Shown here one piece after another: positions 1 to 6,579 of a DNA stretch of 23,308 nucleotides. This stretch comes from Anaerolineaceae bacterium UBA1363. Its GTDB lineage: Bacteria; Chloroflexota; Anaerolineae; Anaerolineales; Anaerolineaceae. Within the stretch, counting starts at the first letter, position 1. Each line of letters begins with the position of its first letter. The stretch spans positions 1-23,308 of the forward strand of contig DBRR01000014.1 in assembly GCA_002306055.1 (NCBI GenBank), written 5' to 3'. Made by a program: the position numbers and the translations under genes. A model generated the notes under the pieces. That model was not told the origin of the DNA. It was given only the letters and a program-made list of their open reading frames with translations, and ran no database searches.

Positions 1-30
1 TCGGAGAGGAGACTGATGCGATCAAATGCC

Positions 31-60
31 GTAGGGGTAACCACAGGGGGTTACCCCTAC
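31..60. repeat. GTAGGG-type hairpin module A
   Basis: Perfect 12-bp inverted repeat: arms 31-42 (GTAGGGGTAACC) and 49-60 (GGTTACCCCTAC) around a six-base loop ACAGGG. It shares its outer ends and a CAGG-containing loop with the other hairpins in this region, while its stem sequence differs. There is no U-tract, so it is not a classical terminator. It adjoins the left arm of the long inverted repeat. Confidence 0.85.
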
Positions 61-172
61 ATCTGGTGTTTAAGGGAAAGGTGGCTTTCGTAGGGGCAGA
101 CCCCTGTGTCTGCCCTTAACCTGTAAATAATCACCCCGGATAATGTGTAAACAATCATACTTGTCTAAACAA
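57..172 (+). repeat. Left arm of 116-bp inverted repeat (pair 23193-23308)
   Basis: Positions 57-172 equal the reverse complement of 23193-23308 at 114 of 116 positions. The two differences are A/G in the GTGTTTAAGGG stretch and T/A in the loop of the internal hairpin. The arm holds one GTAGGGG hairpin (90-120) and a non-palindromic tail of about 50 bases. There is no open reading frame, so it is not itself an insertion sequence; it could be a non-autonomous element or a dispersed intergenic repeat. The similarity may continue outside the window. Confidence 0.95.
90..120. repeat. GTAGGG-type hairpin module B
   Basis: Inverted repeat with arms 91-101 (TAGGGGCAGAC) and 108-118 (GTCTGCCCTTA), one mismatch, and loop CCCTGT. 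The loop is the reverse complement of the loop of module A. A second copy with one loop change lies at 23245-23275 within the other arm of the long inverted repeat. Confidence 0.85.
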
Positions 173-224
173 AGCTCTCCTTTCACAACCGGGATTGCAA
201 GGAACAGGTCGTAGAGAAGGGTTT

Positions 225-248
225 GTAGGGAACAGGCCTGCCTGTTCC
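225..248. repeat. GTAGGG-type hairpin module C
   Basis: GTAGG(GGAACAGG)-CCTG-(CCTGTTCC)-type hairpin: 8-bp perfect stem, four-base loop, GTAGGG at the left end. A near-identical 24-base copy (one difference) is at 23121-23144. Both copies lie about 50 bases beyond the inner end of the corresponding arm of the long inverted repeat. Confidence 0.8.
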
Positions 249-274
249 AAATGGTAGATAGAAATGCCGTTCCT

Positions 275-298
275 GGTTGAGGCAGGCCTCAACCCTAC
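275..298. repeat. GTAGGG-type hairpin module D
   Basis: Arms GGTTGAGG (275-282) and CCTCAACC (287-294) pair perfectly around loop CAGG, followed by CTAC so that the right end reads CCCTAC (293-298). It has the same architecture as module C in the opposite orientation, with a different stem sequence. Confidence 0.8.
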
Positions 299-305
299 AT
301 CATAC

Positions 306-321
306 AAATAAATATTTATTT
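306..321. repeat. AT-only perfect palindrome
   Basis: AAATAAATATTTATTT is a perfect 16-base palindrome. It sits between the GTAGGG hairpins and a short motif at 336-360 with pairable ends (ATCCT 336-340 with AGGAT 353-357). That motif resembles a 'GATCCTTCG...CAGGATGAC' type of intergenic repeat I have seen in other genomes. Its function is unknown, and a chance origin in AT-rich DNA is possible for the palindrome. Confidence 0.5.
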
Positions 322-503
322 TTTCGACCGACAAGATCCTTCGTCATTTCTCAGGATGACAAGAATAAATCGTTCAGGTTGCAAAAACTACACTTGTAAC
401 TAGTTTACATCTCTGAACCCAGCTCTTTTCGATACTGCATATAGCCGGGTTGCCCTGATGGGATCCTGGTAGCAACGCACCACCGGTCATCGCCACTTCT
501 TTT

Positions 504-866
504 GCGCCTGTGCCCGCGAAACAGGGTGTGGCGTGCTGCTTTTCCCATCTCAAACGCTGGAGACCTTCGGTCAAAAACTGTGCTCGGTCTGGAGACCGGC
601 ACAATCAAGCATGGCATCGCGAGCGTTTGGTGCGCCTGTGCCCGCGAGCAGGGTGTGGCGTTCTGCTTTTCCCATCTCAAACGCTGGAGACCTTCGGTCA
701 AAAACCGTGCTCGGTCTCGAGACCGGCACAATCAAGCTCGGCATCGCGAGCGGTAGTGGCGCCTGTACCAGCTAAGCAAGGTATGGCGATCTGCCTTTTA
801 ATACATCAACTGGAGACCTTCGGTCGGTGCACGTGCGCGGTCTGGAGACCGGCACGATCAAGGAGA
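504..866 (+). repeat. Three-copy tandem repeat, period about 127 bp
   Basis: Units begin with GCGCCTG at 504, 632 and 759, giving periods of 128 and 127. Units 1 and 2 are nearly identical; unit 3 is diverged and ends near 866. Each unit holds CTGGAGACCTTCGGTC, a small GACC-TTC-GGTC hairpin, and a GGTCTnnAGACCGGCAC core at 586, 713 and 839. In unit 2 the core starts with a perfect palindrome, GGTCTCGAGACC (713-724). The repeat is not CRISPR-like: the units are long and contiguous, with no variable spacers. It probably does not code. Confidence 0.9.
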
Positions 867-1032
867 AAAAGCAGACTAACACGCCCCTTACGCACCTTTG
901 TGTTGGCTTTGTGTTTCGGTAAAAAAGGGTTGCATAAAAACTCAGCCCATAAATAAGACAACCCCGGATAGACCCAGGCAGGAAGAATGAATGAGGATAA
1001 TTTCCAGATTTGTGCTATTACAATTTTGCCGA

Positions 1033-1064
1033 GATTCTTCCTCTGGCTATCCGGAGGAAGAATC
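1033..1064 (-). terminator. Strong hairpin after ftsZ (possible terminator)
   Basis: Arms 1033-1046 and 1051-1064 form a 14-bp stem with one G-T pair and a four-base loop (CTAT), beginning 36 bases after the ftsZ stop codon. No U-tract follows on the minus strand (the next bases are TCGGCAAAATTG). It is therefore not a textbook intrinsic terminator; it may stabilise the 3' end or need a factor. Its position at the end of the long operon is the main reason for the call. Confidence 0.55.
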
Positions 1065-1099
1065 TAATTAGCACTATCAGGAGATCCTGAAAATAACAT

Positions 1100-2263
1100 T
1101 TAGCGGTTTGAGCGTTTGCTTAGTTCTCGCCTTACAAATGCCGGGAGGGTAATATCCACATCGCTGGTGTAAACATACTCTTCCTGTTTTTTCGTCTGAG
1201 CCTGTTGCGCGTCAGGAGCGTTCTGTGCCCGGGTATCGTTGACGCTTAGCCGGTCCTGCTGTTGACGGGGATGTTCCTGGCGAAAAAAAGCGGGCTCCGC
1301 CTCCTGGGGAGGCGTAGGACGATCAAAGCCAGTGGCAATCACGGTGATGCGGATGTTATCACCCATGTTTTCGTCAATAACGGCACCGAAGATCAGGTTT
1401 ACGTCCTGGCTGGCGGTCTCTTTGATAATCGCAGCGGCCTGGTTGACTTCGAACAGCGACAGGTTGGTTCCGCCCGTAACATTGAACAGGATACCGCGAG
1501 CGCCATTGATGGTGACGTCCAAAAGCTGGCTCGAAATAGCCTGTTCCGCTGCAATCTTGGCGCGGTCTTCACCAGAAGCCTGACCAACAGCCATTAGAGC
1601 CGCACCGCCTTCGGACATAATCGTGCGGACATCAGCAAAGTCGAGGTTGATCAAACCGGGGATGGTGATCAGCTCGGAGATACCCTGGATGCCCTGGCGC
1701 AAGACGTCATCTGCCATGCGGAAGGCATCATTGAGACCGACATTTTTGTTGACGATTTGCAGCAGGCGATCATTGGGGATCACAATCAGCGTGTCAGCAT
1801 GTTCCTTGAGCCGCATGGCACCTTGCTCGGCTGCGCGAGAGCGATGGGCACCTTCAAAAGAGAAAGGCCGGGTGACGACTCCGATGGTCAGTGCGCCAAT
1901 TTCTTTGGCGATCTGAGCGACAACGGGCGCAGCACCAGTACCAGTGCCGCCACCCAAACCAGCAGTCACGAAGACCATATCCGCGCCTTTGAGCACTTCA
2001 TATAAATCCTCGGCTGATTCTTCAGCGGCTGCCTGGCCGATTTTTGGGTCGCCACCAGCGCCCAGACCGCGGGTGGACTTTTCTCCAATGCGCACGCGGG
2101 TTTGTGCCTGCGATTTGAGCAGCGCCTGGGCGTCTGTGTTGATCGAAATGAATTCGATCCCCTGCAGTCCTTCAGCAATCATGCGGTTTACCGCATTACA
2201 GCCACCACCACCAACACCTACTACCTTGATTCTTGCGAATGATTCAGTTTGTTTTGCTTCCAT
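1100..2263 (-). CDS. ftsZ: Cell division GTPase FtsZ
   Basis: Tubulin-like GTPase that polymerises into the Z ring at midcell and recruits the divisome. The 387-residue product is of normal length. The glycine-rich N-terminal motif VGVGGGGCNAVNRM is at residues 15-28, the tubulin signature GGGTGTG at 104-110, and the T7 loop NLDFADV, needed for GTP hydrolysis, at about 206-212. A Gln-rich linker (about 322-366) leads to a C-terminal peptide, DVDITLPAFVRR, the usual site for binding FtsA and other partners. The ATG at 2263 is preceded by GAGGAGA at good spacing. An in-frame ATG 46 codons upstream lies inside ftsA and is rejected because homology begins at MEAKQ. It is the last gene of the operon, 31 bases after ftsA. 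Confidence 0.98.
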   Translation of the reverse strand: MEAKQTESFARIKVVGVGGGGCNAVNRMIAEGLQGIEFISINTDAQALLKSQAQTRVRIGEKSTRGLGAGGDPKIGQAAAEESAEDLYEVLKGADMVFVTAGLGGGTGTGAAPVVAQIAKEIGALTIGVVTRPFSFEGAHRSRAAEQGAMRLKEHADTLIVIPNDRLLQIVNKNVGLNDAFRMADDVLRQGIQGISELITIPGLINLDFADVRTIMSEGGAALMAVGQASGEDRAKIAAEQAISSQLLDVTINGARGILFNVTGGTNLSLFEVNQAAAIIKETASQDVNLIFGAVIDENMGDNIRITVIATGFDRPTPPQEAEPAFFRQEHPRQQQDRLSVNDTRAQNAPDAQQAQTKKQEEYVYTSDVDITLPAFVRRELSKRSNR

Positions 2264-2294
2264 TTTGATCTCCTCTATTATTGTGCTTGTATGA

Positions 2295-3539
2295 TTATGG
2301 CAACATTCGTTTGAGCCACTGGACAAAGCCATCCGCTTTGGAATTGTTGTTAGCTCGCTGCGATTTACCAGGTCGCTCAGGAGCGATCTGGGTTGTTTCA
2401 CTGAAAAGGATGCCCCAATCCAGCAGTCCTATGCTGGTAGCGAAAGCGGGGCTCGAAATTTGGTCGGTGAGACCAACCATGCGCTCTGGTTTTCCAATAC
2501 GGGCTGGTAAACCTATTACCTTGCTTGCCAGTTTGCGTATACCAGGCATCTGACTTCCGCCACCCGTCAGGACTAAACCTGCTGGCAGGAGTGAGTCATA
2601 ACCCGAGTGCTTGAGTTCCTGGTGGACCATCATGAAAATTTCTTCCACACGGGCTTCGATGATATTTACCAATTCACGGCGGTCAACCTTGGTGCTCTGT
2701 TCAGAGCCAAAGGTGATGACGTTGAAGGACTCGTCCTCGTGGATATCTTCGAGGACAGCATAACCGTGCTTGAGTTTGACTTCTTCCGCCACTTCAAGTG
2801 GCAATCGCAGTCCCTGGGCGATATCCGAGGTCACAAGATCGCCACCGACACCCAGGACATTGGCGTGGAAAACGTCCCCCTTGACGTAAATTGCCACACT
2901 GGTGGTGCCAGCGCCAAGATCAATGACTGCCACGCCCATTTCGCGTTCTGTTTCGGAGAGGATACTTTCACCTGAAGCGAGGGGATTGAGTACAAACTGA
3001 GAAACGTCAATCCCAGCCATAGAGATACACTGGCGCAGGTTTTCCATCGAAGATGCGGCACTGGTTATGATGTGGGCTTCAACTTCCATGCGGAAGCCGT
3101 GCATGCCCACCGGTTGGCGGATGCCTTCCTGTCCGTCCACGCTGAAACCGCGTTGAATCACGTGCACGATCTCACGATTGTGGGGTACAGCAATTGCCTG
3201 GGCGGAGTCCAGCGCGCGATAAACATCTTCCTGGTCAATCACACGCCCGGAGATACCCACCGCACCTTTGCTAATGGTTGACGAGACTTGCATCCCAGCC
3301 AGATTAACAATTGCCGAGTTGATCTCAAAACCGGATGTTCGTTCGGCTTTTTCGATCGAGCGCGCAATGCTTTCTGAAGCAGCAGTGATATCGGTCACAA
3401 TTCCCTTTCGGATGCCCTTGGTAGGTTCGATGCCTACCCCAAGGATGCGCAAGTTGCTGCCATTTTCTACCCTGGCTACCAGGCTGCACACTTTTGCAGT
3501 CCCAACATCTAATCCAACAACAATCGGTTCTTCTTCCAT
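2295..3539 (-). CDS. ftsA: Cell division protein FtsA
   Basis: Actin-family ATPase that tethers FtsZ filaments to the inner face of the membrane and recruits later divisome proteins. The 414-residue protein shows the phosphate-1 loop VVGLDVGTAKVCSLVA near the N terminus, the phosphate-2 motif VIDLGAGTTSVAIY near residue 205 and the adenosine motif GLVLTGGGSQMPG near 322. The last 11 residues, GFVQWLKRMLP, form the typical amphipathic membrane-targeting helix after a polar linker. The ATG at 3539 has GGAG about 10 bases upstream. It starts two bases after ftsQ and is followed by ftsZ, the usual order. Confidence 0.97.
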   Translation of the reverse strand: MEEEPIVVGLDVGTAKVCSLVARVENGSNLRILGVGIEPTKGIRKGIVTDITAASESIARSIEKAERTSGFEINSAIVNLAGMQVSSTISKGAVGISGRVIDQEDVYRALDSAQAIAVPHNREIVHVIQRGFSVDGQEGIRQPVGMHGFRMEVEAHIITSAASSMENLRQCISMAGIDVSQFVLNPLASGESILSETEREMGVAVIDLGAGTTSVAIYVKGDVFHANVLGVGGDLVTSDIAQGLRLPLEVAEEVKLKHGYAVLEDIHEDESFNVITFGSEQSTKVDRRELVNIIEARVEEIFMMVHQELKHSGYDSLLPAGLVLTGGGSQMPGIRKLASKVIGLPARIGKPERMVGLTDQISSPAFATSIGLLDWGILFSETTQIAPERPGKSQRANNNSKADGFVQWLKRMLP

Positions 3540-3541
3540 AA

Positions 3542-4558
3542 TTAAGGCTCCAAACGATAATAAGGTGCGTGTAGAAATTCCATGCTGATTAAAACTGGTT
3601 GCAAGTTTCTATCCAGAATGGTCTCAACAATCTTGGTGTACTCAAGAAGTTTCATGTCGATGTTTGCATCGTCATCCCCGAAGTAAACCTGCCAGCCATG
3701 CGGGTCAACCCAGCCCAAGCCATTCTTTGCATCGTATAGCATGGGGCTTTCAGCAGGTTTTATGCTGTTCAGCTTTTGCACTGTGGCGACGAAAGCAGGA
3801 TCCACCAATGGAAGTTTTTCCTGGTTTTCCGTTTCGATTGCTTCCAACTGAAGTTCAGGTGGTACCCATCCCAGTGGGTGGGGCGGTTCACTATTGGCAT
3901 AAACCCGGATAGGTAGGGTTGCTTCCCCGCGCACGGTAAAGGCGAAACCATCCTGGTCGATCCAGTAAACCACTTCTTCATTATTCAGCCAGAGCAACGC
4001 CGGGATGCGTTCCTGGATGACGATGTCGATGTCGGTTGGCATCCTGACTTTCACTTCTGCAGCTTTGATGTCCGGGAAGGCTTCCAGGATCTGGTTTTCA
4101 ATGTCGCTGGGAACAACATGGATGATCGATTCGCCTTGGATATCCAGTTTCTGGCTTATTTCCTCCACGGGGACGCGAACGCCGCCACTCAGGTTCACCT
4201 GGTCCACGGCGAAAGCGGTTGAGGTTTCCATCATGAAAAGCAAAACGAGCATTCCGACCGCGATCAGACCTGAGAGCAAACGCCAGCTAAAGTGAAACTG
4301 GGGCAGGGGAGGCAACCGCACCTCGCTGCCAGGCGTGCCGGTGGGCATGTAGACCCGGCTGCGATTGCGCGTAGCAGCCGATTTGGAATATTGGGTGCTC
4401 GTATAGGAGCGGCGTGCCACAACCCGTGAGGCGTTTTGGGCGTCCCTGGAGACACGCACGGAAGGGTTGGTCGGGATGGGTTTGCGCCGCGCCGGTTCAA
4501 TCTTCCGGCGGGCTCGCACTTCATCTGCCCTGGTTGTTCTGTTGGATCCGCTCGCCAT
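3542..4558 (-). CDS. ftsQ: Cell division protein FtsQ/DivIB
   Basis: Bitopic divisome protein linking cytoplasmic and extracytoplasmic division proteins (FtsQLB/DivIB complex). The 338-residue product has an unusually long, Arg-rich cytoplasmic tail of about 90 residues and one membrane helix at about 94-115 (LLSGLIAVGMLVLLFMM). A POTRA domain follows (starting VDQVNLSGGVRVPVEEIS), then the FtsQ domain with IVIQERIPALLW and VYWIDQDGFAF. I chose the ATG at 4558 because GAGGAGTAAG precedes it at ideal spacing and it lies one base after the ddl stop. An ATG at 4588 would overlap ddl and lacks a good ribosome binding site. The family call is firm from architecture and context, although FtsQ sequences diverge widely. 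Confidence 0.93.
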   Translation of the reverse strand: MASGSNRTTRADEVRARRKIEPARRKPIPTNPSVRVSRDAQNASRVVARRSYTSTQYSKSAATRNRSRVYMPTGTPGSEVRLPPLPQFHFSWRLLSGLIAVGMLVLLFMMETSTAFAVDQVNLSGGVRVPVEEISQKLDIQGESIIHVVPSDIENQILEAFPDIKAAEVKVRMPTDIDIVIQERIPALLWLNNEEVVYWIDQDGFAFTVRGEATLPIRVYANSEPPHPLGWVPPELQLEAIETENQEKLPLVDPAFVATVQKLNSIKPAESPMLYDAKNGLGWVDPHGWQVYFGDDDANIDMKLLEYTKIVETILDRNLQPVLISMEFLHAPYYRLEP

Positions 4559-4559
4559 C

Positions 4560-5660
4560 TTACTCCTCGTACTTCCTGATGGTTTCATCCTGCTCGGCTT
4601 TGCGCTCCAGCGCCAGCTCCACCAGCCGGTTAACTAACTCGGGGTAGCTAAGCCCTGAGTGGAGCCAGAGTTTCGGGTACATACTGATCTCGGTGAAACC
4701 AGGCATGGTGTTGATTTCGTTGAAATAGGCTTCACCGCTGACTTTGTCGATCAAAAAATCCACCCGTGCCAATCCCGCGCCGTCGATTGCTTTGAAAGCA
4801 TCGATGGCGTATTGCTGCAACTGGGTTGTCAGGGCATCTGGCAGGGGAGCTGGAATGGCAACCTCGGGGTCGCCGGACTGATACTTATCCTTATAGGTGT
4901 AGAACTCATCTCCCGGGACGATCTCCCCGGGCACTGTGCATTCCACCTCGGTATTACCAAGAACACTGATCTCGATCTCTCTGGCAGCGATGCCGCGTTC
5001 CACCAGGATACGGCGATCATATCGGGCTGCCAGCTCAAGCGCTTTTACGAGTTCCTCGCGGTTGCGGACTTTGCTGATACCCACCGAAGATCCAAGATTG
5101 GCTGGTTTGACAAACAATGGGTAGGCGGCGATACGCTCTGCTGACTCCATTGTTTCCTGCAAATTCGTCTGAATCTCACGGCGGGAGAACACGGAGTATT
5201 CCAAAACAGGAACGCCAATGGATTGCATCACGTGCTTGCAGACAGCTTTGTCCATCGCCACAGAGGAGCCAAGCACACCTGCGCCAACATATGCACAATT
5301 CTGGATTTCGAACAAGCCCTGGATGGTTCCATCCTCACCGAAGGTTCCATGCAGGACCGGGAAAATTACATCGATCGGAGTAATGCCCTCAAGCTGATTT
5401 TCCTTGCGGATGTACAGATGGGGCTTGCCACTGTCATCGAGTATCAGTGCTTCGTCGAGCGATTCGTGGTTGCCTTCGCGGAAAGCCTTGTGTGCGTTTG
5501 AGCCATAGAGCCACAGCCCTTCCGTGGTGATACCAACCTGGAAAACTTGATACTTGTTCTCATCCAGCGCATTCAGGACAGAAAGAGCGGAACGCAGTGA
5601 GACTGCATGTTCGCCGGAACGTCCACCAAAGATCAATACCAGATTCAGCTTCTCAGTCAT
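4560..5660 (-). CDS. ddl: D-alanine--D-alanine ligase
   Basis: Cytoplasmic ATP-grasp enzyme joining two D-alanines to make the dipeptide that MurF adds to the UDP-MurNAc-tripeptide. The 366-residue product carries the N-terminal signature FGGRSGEHAVS (about 11-21), HGTFGEDGTIQGLFE, the ATP-grasp segment VKPANLGSSVGISKV and the metal-binding NEINTMPGFTEISMYPKLW. The length suits the DdlA-like subgroup. A TTG 10 codons upstream is in frame, but ATG 5660 is preferred because the family alignment begins at the LNLVLIFGG strand just after it. The ribosome binding site is weak, and the start overlaps the end of murB by 8 bases (ATGACTGA), which suggests translational coupling. Confidence 0.96.
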   Translation of the reverse strand: MTEKLNLVLIFGGRSGEHAVSLRSALSVLNALDENKYQVFQVGITTEGLWLYGSNAHKAFREGNHESLDEALILDDSGKPHLYIRKENQLEGITPIDVIFPVLHGTFGEDGTIQGLFEIQNCAYVGAGVLGSSVAMDKAVCKHVMQSIGVPVLEYSVFSRREIQTNLQETMESAERIAAYPLFVKPANLGSSVGISKVRNREELVKALELAARYDRRILVERGIAAREIEISVLGNTEVECTVPGEIVPGDEFYTYKDKYQSGDPEVAIPAPLPDALTTQLQQYAIDAFKAIDGAGLARVDFLIDKVSGEAYFNEINTMPGFTEISMYPKLWLHSGLSYPELVNRLVELALERKAEQDETIRKYEE

Positions 5661-6579
5661 CTTCAAATTCACCCAGTAATTCGACCTCAAGATTCAGATC
5701 GACGCCAAATTGTTCTTTCACAGTTTTTTGTGCCAGGCGGATCAGCCTGTAGTAATCCTGCGCGGTGGCCTCGCCATCGTTCAAGATGAAGTTTGCGTGT
5801 ACCGTACTGAAAGAGGCATGCCCTGACGTCACACCTTTCATCCCAACAGCTTCGAGCAGCCGACCGGCATGGTCTCCCTGTGGATTTTTGAAGGTTGACC
5901 CAAACGAGGGACCTACCGGTTGGGTCTGACGTCTTTTTTCGGTCAATTCTTCCAGCAAACGTTGGGTGACTTCAGGCTCCACTTTTATCCCGGAGAAGCT
6001 GGCGCTCAAAATGACCACCTCTTCTCCATTGCGCTTGAACTTACTCGAGCGGTATTGGAAGCCCATGCCTTCACCATCGAGGCTCTGCTCACCTTCGTCT
6101 TTGGTGATGACCTGCGCCATAAGCATGCATTTGGAAATATCTGAGCCGTGCGCGCCAGCGTTGCCATAAACCGCTCCGCCAACCGTACCTGGGATGCTGT
6201 TTGCCCATTCAAAGCCAGAGACACCCCGCAGGCTGGCTTGGCGTGAAACTGCACCAAGGTTCGCACCGCCTTCCGCGAAAATAATGGGTTGTTCGCTCTT
6301 GGTATCGATGCGGATGTTGTGACAGCGGTTGTGCACCATCACGCCCTTATAACCAGAATCACTTACCAGAAGGTTTGAGCCACCACCCAGGATGCGGAAT
6401 GGCACATCCAAATCCCACAAAATCTTGACCGTGCGGCGCATTTCATCAGCGGTATAGACTGAGATCATGCCGCTGGCAGGTCCGCCCACACGCGTGGTGG
6501 TGTAATTGGCCATACGTACGTTTTCCTGCAGTTTGTCGCCAAACAGAGCCTGTAATTTTCGCAGCGGCAGTTCAGTCAT
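5653..6579 (-). CDS. murB: UDP-N-acetylenolpyruvoylglucosamine reductase MurB
   Basis: FAD- and NADPH-dependent enzyme that reduces UDP-GlcNAc-enolpyruvate to UDP-MurNAc, the second committed step of peptidoglycan synthesis. The 308-residue product has the FAD-binding segments TTTRVGGPASGM, ILGGGSNLLVSDSGYKGVM and SIPGTVGGAVYGNAGAHG. The short form (about 300 residues), the active-site serine region PSFGSTFKNPQGDHAG and the C-terminal NLEVELLGEF glutamate region point to a type II MurB. The ATG at 6579 follows GGAGG at ideal spacing and overlaps the murC stop by 8 bases. A longer in-frame start inside murC is rejected. Confidence 0.97.
   Translation of the reverse strand: MTELPLRKLQALFGDKLQENVRMANYTTTRVGGPASGMISVYTADEMRRTVKILWDLDVPFRILGGGSNLLVSDSGYKGVMVHNRCHNIRIDTKSEQPIIFAEGGANLGAVSRQASLRGVSGFEWANSIPGTVGGAVYGNAGAHGSDISKCMLMAQVITKDEGEQSLDGEGMGFQYRSSKFKRNGEEVVILSASFSGIKVEPEVTQRLLEELTEKRRQTQPVGPSFGSTFKNPQGDHAGRLLEAVGMKGVTSGHASFSTVHANFILNDGEATAQDYYRLIRLAQKTVKEQFGVDLNLEVELLGEFEDD

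Larger units (their letters stand above)
1..1099. other. Gene-free, repeat-rich region downstream of ftsZ
   Basis: No convincing coding region is visible. The open frames here (for example about 405-731 minus and 510-956 plus) lie in repeated DNA, encode repeats of themselves, and match no family I recognise. The stretch holds several short hairpins with GTAGGG/CCCTAC ends, one arm of a long inverted repeat, an AT-rich palindrome at 306-321, three copies of a 127-bp tandem repeat, and a strong hairpin just after ftsZ. It looks like a repeat-accumulating intergenic region after a long operon. Confidence 0.75.

Noticed and set aside
405..731. Minus-strand open frame of 108 codons in the same repeats
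   Set aside because: Internally duplicated by the tandem repeat; no recognisable domain; the openness results from the base composition of the repeat.
504..866. Possible CRISPR array
   Set aside because: Units are about 127 bp, contiguous and few, with no short constant repeats alternating with unique spacers, and no cas genes nearby.
510..956. Plus-strand open frame of 148 codons in the left repeat region
   Set aside because: It runs through the 127-bp tandem repeat, so its protein simply repeats itself. There is no family resemblance or ribosome binding site, and overlapping frames are open on both strands.
2264..2401. Longer FtsZ start at 2401
   Set aside because: The extra 46 residues lie inside ftsA, do not resemble FtsZ, and the ATG at 2263 has a good GAGGAGA site.
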